Source: Otis tarda
Lineage: Eukaryota > Chordata > Aves > Otidiformes > Otididae
Direction: 5' to 3'
DNA: 64,000 nt
NCBI GenBank assembly: GCA_026413225.1
Contig: CM048557.1
Coordinates: 69,554,987-69,618,986, forward strand
Shown: one piece after another, positions 38,906 through 51,700 of the stretch
Position numbering within the stretch: position 1 is the stretch's first letter
Layout: the number at the start of each line of letters is the position of its first letter
The notes under the pieces: model-generated
What the model was told of the DNA's origin: nothing
What the model saw: the letters and a program-made list of their open reading frames with translations, nothing else
Database searches by the model: none
Translations under genes and position numbers: made by a program

Positions 38906-39853
38906 TTTAGCCCATCCTAAAATGGGCCTGACTGGGGAATTTCTTTCCAGTCAGCAGAAAGGCTTCACTTGTCTGGGATCAGATGTGGGCACTAAATATT
39001 CTGGGCAGGTTCATTTTCCTCCTCCTCTTTGCTATAGTTTTGTTTGATTTGCCATCTTCACTTGCCTCCAACGAGATTCTAGCATGTCCTCCTTTTTTTC
39101 ATCATCCACTCATCATTATTTATTTCCTCTAGTCCTGGCTTTCTTTTTATTCCTCTTCTAAAATGTGTATTTTATATTCCGTTCAAGTAAAACTGGGAAG
39201 AAATACGCTTATCTTTAAGAGTGTGGATCGCAAGAAAGTATGCAGAGCACTGTTAAGATTTCTATACTGACATTTTTAATGACGAAGTGTTTAAGGCTGG
39301 AAAATAAATGTGAATCTTGGATAAGCAGAACATAAACGGGGCAGGGGGAGGGAAACTTGGCACTTTGTTATATAGGTATGGACTGTCAGATTTTTTTTTT
39401 TACTGAATTAAAATGATTTTTACTGATTTTAGAACATATGAAGTCCAGAAGAAGGCAGTAAGAGAGCAGTGGAGTGTTATCAGGAGCCCCCGCTTTCCAA
39501 GGCACCGTTATTTACACTCGATATTTCCAAAATGTAGTTTCTAACAGAGATTTAAACTTTGTGAGTAGTCTCTGAAAGAATTATACTGAAGACATTAACT
39601 GGAGATGGATGTGGTGTAGAACTAGACCTTCTGAACCCAGTTTGTTGTTTCTTACTTCAACAAAATAAAGTTTCTTTTCTTAAAAAAAATGGAGCAAGAA
39701 TCAGTTGATTTGGAATTATGCAACCAAAATTACTTATTTATCATGTTACAAAGTCCTATTTGTAAGAGTTATTCCTTGTAATGGTTCATGCGTGTCAGGT
39801 GGCCTTTGGTATCAGCGCCTGTTTCTCCTGGCTTGGTTAATAAATCCTTTTTT

Positions 39854-40573
39854 AGAATCATAGAATCATAGAATGGTTAGAGTTGGAAGGGACCTTCAAA
39901 GGTCATCTAGTCCAACCCCCCTGCAAGAGCAGGGACATCCCTGACTAGATCAGGTTGCTCAGAGCCTCATCCAGCCTGGCCTTGAACACTTCCAGGGATG
40001 GGGCATCCACCACCTCTCTGGGCAACCTGTTCCAGTGCTCTACAACTCTCATTGTAAAAAATTTTTTTCTAATATCTAATCTAAACCTACCTCCTTCTAA
40101 TTTAAACCCATTACCCCTTGTCCTATCACAACAGGCCCTACTGAACAGTTTCTCCCCATCTTTCCTGTAGGCCCCCTTGAGGTATTGGAAGACCGCTATC
40201 AGGTCTCCCCGGAGCCTCCTCTTCTCCAGGCTGAACAGCCCCAACTCTCTCAGCCTGTCCTCATAGGAGAGGTGCTCCAGCCCTCTGATCATCTTTGTGG
40301 CCCTCCTCTGGACCCTTTCCAACTGGTCCATGTCCTTCTTGTGTTGGGGGCTCCAGAACTGGACGCAGTACTCCAGGTGGGGTCTCACCAGGGCAGAGTA
40401 GAGGGGCAGAATCACCTCCCTCGACCTGCCGGCCACGCTCCTCTTGATGCAGCCCAGGATGCGGTTGGCCTTCTGGGCCACAAGGGCGCATTGCCCGCTC
40501 ATGTTGAGCCTCTCGTCCACCAGCACTCCCAAGTCTTTCTCCTCAGGGCTGCTCTCAATCCATTCTCCGCCCA
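39854..40573 (-). mobile_element. CR1 LINE, longest copy, with intact ORF2 C-terminal segment
   Basis: About 720 bases, antisense to MDGA2. The + strand begins with three octamer units (AGAATCATAGAATCATAGAATGG). The minus strand has a 209-codon uninterrupted frame (39945-40574, part of the 5' edge shared with flank) covering [60 protein letters not shown] and the terminal [19 protein letters not shown]. This is the C-terminal part of the CR1 reverse-transcriptase protein. The element is 5'-truncated, so it cannot move by itself. The lack of stops and frameshifts points to a relatively recent insertion. A + strand open frame across the same bases is a shadow of it. Confidence 0.96.
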
Positions 40574-43500
40574 TATATTTCTTTTATAATGGAATCTTCT
40601 GTATTGTTTCTCTATGAGTACAGAGAAAAGTAAAAAAAAAAAAAAAGTTACTTGTCTAAAACCCAATGATAATAAGAAGGCAGCTGTTGCAGAATTCCTC
40701 GATGAGCAGTTGTGTATATTGGGATAAGAACTGGCGTTGCTTGAAGACTGTCCAAATCCTGCGTGCTTGTATCTGAATCTTGCTTCATAAAAAGAAGATA
40801 AATCACTTGAAAGTGAAAATCCTGCAGCAGAGTCATTCGTTGTGAGTGCTTTCGTAACTGCTGTCCTGGTCTCTAGCTGTCCTTTCAATCCCTGCAGTGT
40901 AAGAGGGCCTTTAACTCTTGTTTTTCACACACTTTGTTGTAGGTAGTCACGGTTCGGCGGTATTTTCCACAGCCGTGTCCGGCAGGGTGGGGAGCCAAAG
41001 TGTGCTGACACTCCGGTACGGTCTAATGCAACTGGAATGAAAAAAAATAGTTTGAATAACTCAATTTCTTGATTCAAGTGTACTTGATTTAATGGTAATG
41101 ATCTGAAACTCTTTAATCAACTCTAATTATATTTTTTCATAAAATTTAATGTTAGAATTGACCATGACATCGGACTAATTTGACCTCCTTTATCTTACAA
41201 CCCTATCTGGTTTTTTGGCTGGTTTTTTGATTGCGGTTTTTTTTCCCCCCCTCAGCTGTTCTTATATTGAATGTAGTAGTTTGTACTTCACTGGAAAGCA
41301 TCTAGTCTTGGTTTGAAGAGGTGAGAAATCCTCCGTGTGCCCAAGTAGTCTGTTCCTCTGTTCAGCTGCTTTATCTTCAACAAATAAGTCTGATTGTTTC
41401 CCCCCCCGTACTGAACTGGGCTTCCTTTGGTTTCCAGCTATTGTGACTCGTTGTGTATTTTACCGGTAGCCAAAAGAGCTCTTTTGTACCTGCTGTTTTC
41501 CCACCGTGAGGTGCTTACATCCTATAATAAAGTCACCGTTCCGTCGTCTTTTCTGAGAAATTAAATGTCTTGCTCTTTACTGCAAGCCGAAGTTGTAAGT
41601 ACTTGCTCCAGTGCATAAGTACTTTTCTGTTGCTCTTTTCTTTGCCCTTTAATTCCTTAATGTTGCTTAACCATGGCTGACACCAGATGAGGATCCTGTG
41701 CTCAGGTCACCAGTTCTATGTATGAAAGAAAATCGTATCCTGACTCTTAGCGCACGCAGTGAACCCAGCAGTCCCATCTATTTCAGGACTGTGCTGAGAG
41801 GTCTTTGCCGGTGTCTTGGACCATGCCAGGGTGCAGTCTTGGACAGTTAACCTCTGTTATGAGTTTGTGGACGTATATCGTTCTGTGTGAGGGTCTGACT
41901 CTTCATGATTTGGAAAATCCACTGGTCTTTTTTCGTGTACACACATGCACACGCACATAGAAATTCAGGATTGTTGCTGTTTTCTGCTGTTTGTGCTGTA
42001 AATGCAACGTCCTCAGCACCAGTGGATCTGCCGTCCGGGGACTCCAATGCTAATTTAGTCTCAAAAATAATGAAAATTACCTCAGTTTGGTGTCCTTGGA
42101 TAAACAGAACTCTTGCTGCCCTCTTGCAGGGCTGTACGTCCTGTGCCGTCCTCCCCGTCTCGTTAGGACATGGTTGGTGTGAACAGTTGTATGAACAGTA
42201 GGTGCAGTTTATAAGGATTTTATAACCTCATCAAAAGAATAACGTTTACTTCATGAAACTACATCACCAAGTGTTTGTTGCATTTCTCCTCTCGGATTCT
42301 TTGTTGGTAGACTCCAACCGCAGGTAAAGCAGGGCAAGCAGAAATGGCCTTGAGCTATGTGGGGTATTGTTGACTGCTGAGGTCATTCTGTTTGTCCTTT
42401 CGTGTTTGAGCACGTTAGCAGCCTTCTAGCATGTGTTTGATCTTCCCAAAATGGTATTGGAAATCAGTACAAGCTCATCAGAGGTCTCCCAGGGTCACAC
42501 CCTTGGTCTTGTTGGGAGCAAGCAAGAAAGGCTTGCTATCTTAGAGGATCTGGCCTTGTGAGTGATGCTTGCTTTCTGTTGTTGGATCTGTACTGCACGC
42601 GCAATACAGCACCGCAAATGTGTAATAAATCTTTTCTAAAGGGCTGTAGAGGGAAAAATATCTTATGTGGAGCTCCAGGTAACTTGACTCCCCTGATTCC
42701 AGCTTGTTTGGAGCTTTTGTGTCTCCACACTGTGTGTACTAATGGATAGCACGCAAGACAGCTCATTATCCTTTCCATAGCTATGCAAGAAATAGGTATT
42801 TGTTGAATTTTTGTGCATTTTCTGAATCGTGTGCAAGTGCTTTGTATCGTACAGTACGACAAAGCACTTCAAACCTGCGTAATTATCGATAGCTTGTGCT
42901 AGGTCAAGGAGGCTGTAGTAAGGAAAACAGCATGAAAAGCATTGTACTTTTATGTTTAAGAATAACTTGTAAGTTAGGCGGGCTAAATATATGCGCCACT
43001 GCTGTCTCCTCTCTGGCTGTCTTGATGAAGCGGTTTCAATCAGTTTACCAGATGCTCGTTTTATTATTATCCTGACTTCCAAGCATTGCTTGCTTTGAAC
43101 ATCTGAAGACAAAGGCAGCTAATTAACAAATGAAATCAGCAAGCTGTGTAGTCCCAGCAGCTGGAAAAAGATGATGTAGCAAATATAGTCTGCGATCCTG
43201 CTCTCCCGTTTGTACGTGCAAAGCTTCTCTGGAGCTCAGGTGAGGGTAGCGGGAGATGGTCCGTGTTTCCTGCTCACGGACGGTGCGATGCCTCCAGCGC
43301 TTTGTGGTTTGGTGTAGAGAGGATATTAATAACATCTGCCACACTTCTGGGCACCTTCCACACCAACGTCTCTGGCCATCGTGATGCAATTCAGTGGGCA
43401 TTTAGCACAGACCCATTTTGAACAGCTCATACTGGATTTTCTGTCTGTTTGAGAGCTGAGGGACATGAGAAGGGAATTCTTCCAATATGGTGTTTAGCAT

Positions 43501-44707
43501 GCTCGTGCCATCTGGGTTTTGGAAACTGTTTGGTTCAATTCAAAGATTAAAGACTGAAAAATTGAACCTAATGGTGGCATAAACCTCTGTGGAAAACATA
43601 CTTCTGTGTAATTATTTTCATTTTGATTAATAGGCTTTAACTGCATAGCAACACCCATGACTTCAGTTTAATTTAAAGAATGATTAGTCAGTTAACTCTT
43701 TGTAATTTGATCAACCCAAAATGAAAATTTTAGGTTTTTTTGTTTTTTTTTTTTTCCTTGTAAAGCACTTCAGAAATTCATCTTGTTTAGCTTCCCAATG
43801 CTAACTCTCTGTTGCAGGAAGATCTCCCTGTCTCTTCGGTGTTTTCCTCTCTTTCTCCCTCCTGGGTTAATTTCTGCGCAATGTCTGGAATCCAGAGCTT
43901 CCTTCCCAGACAGCCGAGTCCCTGACTGTTCCAGTGCTGCTAGGGAAGAGCAACCACCCACAGATACTTAGACATATGCACAGAGCTTTAAATAGGTTTT
44001 CAAAAGTCTATTTGGAAATTTAGCAAAAATTCAACTAGACGCTGAAACTGGAGTTCTGGAGAGCTTTGACACGTGGACATTAACACCACCAAGATCAAGT
44101 GACTTTAAAATTGCCTAAAAGCAATGAATTTGGCAGTTGCGTGCCTCCATTGTAATAACTCTGCAGAATACCTTGGCAGTATTGTAAGAAAAAGCATTAT
44201 TTTGTATTATGTTTGCAGCTCTCGCGCCGCCTGAGCAAAACACGGTCTTGCGTAACAATCCAGTAAAACATTTGTCTAACCCTGCCCAGCAGCAGGGCAC
44301 GCGGTTGAGTGTTCAGTGAAATCTCACAACAATTGCAAGCATTATTTTGTCTCCCATTAGTGCTGCTTCTGTTGCTTTGATGCAGCTGTCGAGATCTTTC
44401 CAACGCTGCCGATGGAAAAATCAGTCGAGTTCTGCAGTGCAAATTTTCCATTAATTGACCGTTATGAAATGCTTTGGCAGAAGTCTTACCGCATTTGCAT
44501 TCCCAACTTAAATTTCTTTGAGATTTCCTTACACTCTTATGAAAATGTATCCCCTGTCGTGGTACAGCACCATGCAGAAAGAGGATGCCTGCTTCTCTTC
44601 GTCATAGAAGAGTACCTGTGTTGGAGGTGGAGAGCACACATCCAGCATGGATGCATTGCAAGACAGCAGATAGCACAGGCAAGTGATGGCATCACTGCTC
44701 ATGATAT

Positions 44708-44832
44708 CATGGAGCAATTTAGATTGGGAAGAACCTCTTGTCCAACCCCCTGCTCAAATCAGGGCCAAATTCACAGCTAGGTTAGATTGCTCAGGGCTGC
44801 ATCCAGTCAAGCTTTGAGTGTCTTTGAGGATG
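44708..44832 (-). mobile_element. Diverged CR1 3'-end fragment, antisense
   Basis: From ATGGAGCAATTTAGATTGGG through CCAACCCCCTGCTCAAATCAGG to TTTGAGTGTCTTTGAGGATGG. It is clearly older than its right-hand neighbour, which is in the opposite orientation and directly abuts it. Confidence 0.8.
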
Positions 44833-45343
44833 GAGTACTCCAGCTCTGGAGCCCCCAACATCAGAAGGATGTGGAGCTGTTGTAGCAAGTGCAGAGGAGG
44901 CCACAAAGATGCTCAGAGGGCTGGAGCAGCTCTGCTGTGAGGCCAGGCTGAGAGAGCTGGGGCTGTTCAGCCTGGAGAAGAGGAGGCTCCGGGGAGACCT
45001 TAGAGCAGCCTCCAGTGCCTAAAGGGGGCTGCAGGAGAGATGGGGAGAGACTCTTCAGCAGGGCCTGGTGTGACAGGATGAGGAGTAATGGTTTTAAACT
45101 GGCAGAGGGTAGATTTGGATTGGATATAAGGAATAAATTCTTCCCTGTGAGGGTGGTGAGGCGGTGGTACAGGTTGCCCAGAGAAGCTGTGGAAGCTCCA
45201 TCCCTGGAAGTGTTCAAGGCCAGGTTGGCCAGGGCTTTGGGTGACCTGGTCTAGTGAAAGGTGTCCCTGCCCATGGCAAGCTGTTTGAAACAAGATAATA
45301 GTCAAGGTCCCTTCCAACCCAAACCATTCTATGATTCTATGGT
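44833..45343 (+). mobile_element. CR1 LINE fragment, sense, about 510 bp
   Basis: From CTCCAGCTCTGGAGCCCCCAA through AGAGAGCTGGGGCTGTTCAGC and GATGGGGAGAGACTCTTCAGC to TTCTATGATTCTATGG. ORF2 is broken upstream but the tail is open (FKLAEGRFGLDIRNKFFPVRVV). The 3' region includes GGTGTCCCTGCCCATGGCAAG, another CR1 variant. Confidence 0.93.
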
Positions 45344-45539
45344 ATCCCGCAGCCTCTCTGGGCAGTTGTCTGATCGCATAGGGAATTTGTTTTATACTTA
45401 CAACCAGGAGGAATTTCCCCTGGTGCAACTTATACCTGTTGGCTCATGGTCTTTTGTTCTGCACCTCTGAGAAGAGTTTGCCTTCACTTTCTCTATAACT
45501 TCCCAGTAGTCAGTCAAAGACTGTAGTTAGATCACTTCA

Positions 45540-45860
45540 TCTTATCTTCTCCAGGCTAGCCAAACCCAGCTCCTCCAGCCTCTACTTGTATGGCACCTGC
45601 TCCAGCCCTCTGATCATCTTGGTGGCCTCCTCTGCACTCTCTCTGGTACGTCCGTGTCTTGACCTGGACACGGTGCTCAGGATGTTGTCTCACAGGTGCA
45701 AAGTAGAGGGGAAGGACCTGCTGGCTGCACTCTTGCTGTTGCAGCCCAGGATGTAGCTGGCTGCCTCCTGTTCAGCTTCTCCACCAGGACCTCCAAGACC
45801 TCTTCTGTAAAGATGTCGTCTTGGCCAGTCAGCCTTGTGTCGGGCTGTTGATTGCCACCT
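45540..45860 (-). mobile_element. Diverged CR1 internal ORF2 fragment, antisense
   Basis: Contains CTTCTCCAGGCTAGCC, CTCCAGCCCTCTGATCATCTT, GGTGCAAAGTAGAGGGGAAGG and TTGCAGCCCAGGATGTAGC in order, matching the reverse complement of CR1 ORF2. No 3'-end octamer is present. It has decayed with several indels. Confidence 0.88.
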
Positions 45861-47360
45861 TACACTGGCAGGTTTCACAGTCGCCTTAAGTCCTGTTTTT
45901 AGGCTTTAAGTGCTGCAGTGTGTCAAGTTTTGGGGAACTTCACCAAAACGGAGCTGAGTCAAGACTTGTGCTTCTTGTGTGTTTCACCTAAAAGGATGCT
46001 CCTTCGTCCAAGGGTGAGAGGTTCAAGGAGTGGTCCCCTGATGCGGTGTTGGAGGCTCTTAGTTGCCAGTCATCCTTGTTTGTGGGCTAAGGATGCACTT
46101 TAATAAGCAGACGCTGGAAAGCATTCGTGTGTGAAATGTTCTGTTGTTCATCAAAATATGGGGAACAGGTGTTTTGGCCTAGAAATTGAAGCAAGCTAAT
46201 TTCCTTCCTTTTATTTTCTGTTGCATGAGTAGAAGACATAGCGTTTCAGCAATCTCATCCCTTTTCAAATGCTGCTGTGATTTAAAATAACCTTTAAAAC
46301 AAAAACGAAATCTCATTAGAAAATGCCATCCTAATTTGGAGCAACAGTTTTGTAATTTGTTTCCGTGATATTAAATTAAATGTTTTGTCGAGTAGAATGA
46401 AGGTAACATTTACTTAAAATCCCTGCACTGTTACATGATATTATTGCTTGAATTATTCTAAATTTTGGAACAGGTTCTGCTTCTGCTTAATCAAGAGGCT
46501 CTCAAGCTTTGTGCTTGTTATGCAAATCAAAATGTAAGCATCTAAAATATAATTTTTAGGTGCGAATTGCTTTTCAGTGTGGACATTTGGAACACGCTAG
46601 TCTCTTCAGTTTGTCAGTGACGGGCTTCCTTTAGTAATCCCACGTTCCTCTGCCTCTAGTTTTTAAATATTATCAACCCCCCAATATTTTTAAGAACGGT
46701 ATGCTGATGGTCCATCTAGCACGATGTCCTGTGATGGTTACAGTGGTGTTTGGCTGCCCCTTGGGGAAAGAACATGGGACAAAATGTATGTCGTGCTTCG
46801 CCCGAAACTCCTGTCCAGGTTTCCAACATCATTGCAAAGGGACTCAAGTGTGCAGGTGCTGTTGAGCACGGCGGCGTTCCCTTTGCACCAGTGGCCACGC
46901 TAAGATTTCAGAACCTCATTCTATGTTTCGCTGAATCACGACCTCAAATAAATCTGATAGATTGACTTTGAATAGTTACTCACACAAGACTTTGCAAAAC
47001 CGGGGTTAGATTTGTGGGTGAGTAATGAATTGAGCACTACGTAAAGCATTATTTGTATTTTGTTTTAAGGAAGAAGCACTACTGAGAAAGTTCTGAAATT
47101 ATTTCAGTCGAGGCTGAGTTGCACATGGGAACGCGGTGTTGCTGCGTGCATGCGCGTGGGATTGGTGCAGGTAGAATTAGGCAAATTGTTCCTGCTCTCT
47201 GAGGATAGCAGCGTCAGTGCCTTGTATTGTAACTGTAGGAGCCACACCTGGAAGTACCTTTGAAACACAGGGGCTAGACATAGAGGAGAAACTTCCCCTT
47301 GGCTGCCAGCCCCCTCCTTCTAAAGCTCACCGGAGAATGGCTTACCACGTTATTTGGAGG

Positions 47361-47637
47361 CTGTGACAGGACTAAGGGTAATGGTTTCAAAATAGAGGGA
47401 GATGGATTTAGATTAGATATTAGGAAAAAATTTTTTACACTGAGGGTGGTGGAGCACTGGCCCAGGTTGCCCAGAGAGGCGGTGGATGCCCCATCCCTGG
47501 AAACATTCCAGGCCAGGTTGGCCGGGGCTCTGAGCAACCTGATCTGGTTGGAGATGTCCCTGCTTCTTGCAGGGGGGTTGGACTGGATGGGCTTTAACGG
47601 TCACTTCCGACCGAAACCATCCTGTGAGTCTGTGATT
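47361..47637 (+). mobile_element. CR1 LINE fragment, 5'-truncated
   Basis: Sense copy from GGCTGTGACAGGACTAAGGG to CCTGTGAGTCTGTGATTG. The frame is open over [21 protein letters not shown]. It lies about 0.9 kb upstream of exon B. Confidence 0.93.
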
Positions 47638-47676
47638 GAGTGTTTTTTAACTAGTACTCAGTAAAAATGACCATTG

Positions 47677-47720
47677 CTTTTCTTGTTTTTTTTTCTTTTT
47701 TTTTTTCTTTTTTATTTCTT
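47677..47720 (+). repeat. T-rich low-complexity tract
   Basis: T runs of 8 to 11 broken by single C or G bases, just after a CR1 copy. It is low complexity rather than a splice tract, because no exon follows. Confidence 0.85.
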
Positions 47721-48535
47721 CGCTATAATTGTACCTTCAGAGAAAGCTCATAATAAACAATAGTAAGACCCTACAAACAGAAATCTGTTTGTTCCTGAAG
47801 GAATAAAGCCCAAACTAATTAATTTAGGTGTACTCGCAATCCAAGGGCTATCGCTGTTTCTCCCCTGTGTAAGATGAGTGAAATCTGTTGTGGGGATCTA
47901 ATTTTCTTTGAGCTGATGCCGTGGGAGTAATTATATATCTGTATTTTAATCAAGAGAAGTGTGTTCGAAAGCCCGTGATGAATTTACCTGCTTGAAGTTA
48001 AATGCATGTAACTGAAAGAAGGGAATATGCATTAAATTACTGGATTAAAATGTTACTTTAAAGGAGAACAGATGCATGCACATGATCTATCTTCTAGGGG
48101 ATCCTTACCATTAGGATGCAAATTAGTCTATTTATTTCCAAAGCTTTATAAACTATTTTGTCTAAGTGACATTTAAATTAAATTCCTACATAAAAAACAA
48201 GTAGTGAAGATGAGAAGCAGATGAAAACTAGGTATTAGCGGAAACATCACAGAAATACGATTGGCATTATCATATATGGTATTGTAGATGTTGTTTTATT
48301 CAAAAATTCGGGTCGTAAATGAAGATCCAGTTGTGCTAGGTGCTGTGCAGATGAAAACAAACTCTACGTTTTGGTGCAGAAGTCCCAAAATGTACATTTG
48401 TGGCTTTTAGAGCAGTATTGCCTCTATTTTGTTGTTGACTTGTACACAAGGCGATGCGGGTGCTTCCCATCGCAGAACCATTGTAGCGTCAACTGAAGCC
48501 TGACTTGATCTTGTTTGTTCTTTCTGTCTTTCTAG

Positions 48536-48732
48536 ATTTGGATGATCCGATAGTAACGGTCCACCAGAGCATCGGGGAGGCGAAGGAGCAGTTTTACTAT
48601 GAGAGAACTGTGTTTCTCAGGTGCGTTGCCAACTCCAATCCGCCCGTCCGGTACAGCTGGCGACGCGGCCAAGAGGTGTTGCTGCAAGGCTCTGATAAAG
48701 GAGTGGAGATCTATGAGCCCTTCTTTACCCAG
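48536..48732 (+). CDS. MDGA2: MDGA2 internal exon B: N-terminal part of Ig domain 2
   Basis: The first two bases (AT) complete a Tyr codon begun by the final T of exon A, giving VDVY-Y-LDDPIVTVHQ across the junction. The exon then encodes 65 codons, including YYERTVFLRCVANSNPP with the B-strand Cys of Ig2 (codon 48622-48624). The core Trp follows in YSWRRG (codon 48658-48660), and the exon ends with EIYEPFFTQ. The LDDPIVTVHQSIGEAKEQFYYE stretch matches MDGA2 rather than MDGA1, as I remember the two proteins. The acceptor is strong, with a T/C-rich tract before TAG at 48533-48535. The donor is CAG|GTAGGG at 48733 and leaves phase 0. No stop or frameshift is present. In the protein this region belongs to the Ig1-Ig2 unit that contacts neuroligin and blocks neurexin binding. 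Confidence 0.95.
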
Positions 48733-51700
48733 GTAGGGATGAAGGTGGAGTGTTTATCCCTTCCTTAGGCTACCTGCACCAGATTGTTGTAACTGGATCT
48801 GTCTGCATATTGCTGCTGGGTTTGTGGGGCGGGTAACTGGGAATGGCCTCTAAATGACTACAACCCGGCACAAATGCAGCTCTACGCTTTTATAAAGCTT
48901 CCTAATATAAAACATATCTTTTAATGTTTTTTTTTTTTAAATAAAATTATGAAATGGGAGATGATGGGAAGACGCACAGCGAGTGCTATCTGCAGGAGCC
49001 CCTTTGAAGTCGTTTTACTCGGGCGCTGCCAGCCCAAACCTCGGATTTGACTGCCGTTTCCTAATCTTTCCCAATACAATGCAAAGGGATTCTGCACAGA
49101 AGTTCCAGCCTAAAAAGCTTTTCGAGAAGGCTAAACTCTAGGGCAACTCTCAGTGTTGTTCTTTTTATTTATTTTATTTTATTCTGCCTTTCGTTTCTTT
49201 GAATATAATTTTGTGTTCCAGAATTACACACTTAAAAGATGAGGTTGCAAAAATGGAAAGAAATCCTTTTTATAGCCTTCCTACTCTCGCTCACAGCCAC
49301 AAAGCAGACGGGGCCATCAAAAGAATCTGACAGATTAGATCAGATTAATTTATTGTTAGCACATTTGCACGGTCTGGGAATAAAGAGGTGGCATATCCTA
49401 TTGTCTGTGGACAAAAGGGTGTGACGGTGTCTGGGGAAAAAAAAAAGAAAGAAGGAGAAAAAATAGTTTTGGAAAATCTCAAGCAATAACAAGTAAAGAC
49501 AGAGGTGAAACCCGCCTGGTAATTTGGTATTCATAGCAGAAAGCAATCTGCAACTTTCATAAATAATTTTCAGCTAATGATTTGAGAGCACCTTCATTTT
49601 TTCTCTTTATTGTACTTGACAGCTTTATATTGCGACAACGGCTTGGTGTTTTACTGCGAAACGTGTAGCCTGGAACCTTGCAGAGATGAGAATTAGATTA
49701 CATAGTCGAGTTATTGGTCTGCTAAATGTGATGAGATTATTTTTAATTTAACATGTACAGACCCAGTTTAGCAAATCTGTGGCTTGTTTCCTTGGACTCA
49801 AGCGAATAAACTGGAGTTTTTGAATGTTTTAATTAAAAAGTGAGTGTCTCCCTTGACTGGGACTTATTGTTTTGTATTTCAGTTTGGAAATGCTGATGAT
49901 TACCTTCCCCTATCATCTGATAACAACATATCTAATAAAATGTGTCACATGAAAATGCGCCAACGTTCCAGGCCAGGTTGACCGGGATTCTGAGCAACCT
50001 GATCTGGTTGGAGATGTCCCTGCTCCTGGCAGGGGGTTGGACTGGGTGGGCTTTAACTGTCCCTTCCCACCCAAACTAGTTTTTCTGGCGGTTTTCGTGT
50101 TTTCTTAAATCATAGAAGACACCTGGAAAACTGGGCGAATTCTTGAACTTTGAATAGATTTGGGTTTTTGGTTTGTTGGGTTTTTTTGGGGGTTTATTTT
50201 GGGTTTTTTTTTTTTTGATAAGTCAGATAATGTTAGTTACTTATTTTAGCTACCACGGAGGGGGGGAAATGCACAAATATGCACATTCTGATCTGTGCGA
50301 GTATTTGAAATACTGAATTTTCAAAAACCAAAATCTTGATGCAGAATTTTTTCCAAAGAGTTTGCATCCTCCTCATTGCACATTGTAATTGCACAGCCTG
50401 AGTACAAGATTAAATTTGCTGTATTTACAATAATTATACAATTAGACATAATTAGACTAATTATCCAAGCCAGTGAAGGAAATATATACATTTTTATAAA
50501 TCTCTGCGATCTAGGGACATGATCCAGATTGCCATTGTGAGTTATGCCCGAGTTCAACTGGGAGCTGGCTGCTAAGGATGGAATTGATGGGATGCAGGCG
50601 CTCTGTGTTTCCAGAGCTCAACAACTTAGGTAGCTGTGTTCCTACTAACCTGGATAAAACTCTTCTTAAAGTAGGAACTTTCTCTTCAGGAGCAGCCTTT
50701 CAAGGCTTGGTCTTGCGAACACTGAATCAGCATGTGCTTAATTATATGCTTAAATCATGTAATTTCCCTGGGACTGATTGCACATACAACGCACTTCGGT
50801 TCCAGTGCTCCAGACATCTACCGAGCTTGATTTCACAACTGTTTTCTTGTCTAGCTAGCTGTATCTTCTCTTTTATTGCTTTTTTTTGCTAGTTCTGGAT
50901 ATGCATTTTCACAAACTACCGTGTTTTGTAGGGCCTTATATAGACCTGGGCAGTTGGTGCGCATGGTATTGTTAAAATACATTCAGTAAGTTGTGGTAAT
51001 ATTAAAAGTTGTTGCAGCTTTAACGAGACGTGATAATGAACATTTTCCAAAGTGTTCTCTTGATGTCCTCCACGCTGTCGCATCCTCATGCCTGACACCC
51101 TGATGTGCTTTGCTGTGCTCCCTGTGCTTTCTTCCTCCCTGCTCTGTCCCGTGACACCTCTGCGTGCTCAGGATTTTGTATCTGACGCACCTTCTAGCTT
51201 GTTGTTACTCTTGTTGCTAACAATGCTGTAAGATTTTACACCCATATTTCAGCAACTTACTTGTTCTCCTGGGTTTCTGGTTCTGCAGCGCTCGTTTCAC
51301 ACAGAACTGCAGTGGAAATCTCGTATTTTCCAGTTTTCTCTCGATTGTGTCTGAAGGAACGCCTTCATTACATATCCCGTTCAGGTCCCTGCTCCATCAT
51401 TTACACTGCTGGCTAAAAATAAAATCCATCAGCAGCTCATTTTCAAAGGAAAACAGCAGGATTTCTGTACCTTGTGATTTTTTTTTCATCATGTAGATTG
51501 TACCTTAAGATATATTAACCTGAATAACGCTGCGACTGGAAAGACTCTGTCAAACCAATTTCCCCCTCACTGCTTTCTTTGTCTTTAATACATAAGTGGG
51601 GCTATGGTTTTAGGTTATACCACCTGCCATTCTTTCATATAATTAAATAAAATATGGTTTCTGGACCACTTAAATATCTGCTTCTAATTAACGGCCATCT

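Larger units (their letters stand above)
10394..48535 (+). other. MDGA2: MDGA2 intron between exons A and B (38,142 bp, phase 1)
   Basis: The boundaries are GTAAGT at 10394 and a pyrimidine tract ending in TAG at 48535. The intron carries most of the CR1 copies in the window, in both orientations. It also holds the CpG-dense patch at 28931-29002 and long stretches with no recognisable element. Between 28769 and 31746 there is no start-to-stop frame of 60 codons or more on either strand. I found no alternative MDGA2 exon inside it, but exons under about 60 codons could escape reading by eye. Confidence 0.85.

Noticed and set aside
40185..40589. 134-codon frame on the + strand over the longest CR1 copy
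   Set aside because: It is the shadow of the antisense CR1 reverse-transcriptase frame.
50111..50145. ATCATAGAAGACACCTGG, considered as another antisense CR1 end
   Set aside because: The match stops after about ten bases and lacks the GGTTGGAAGGGACC block.
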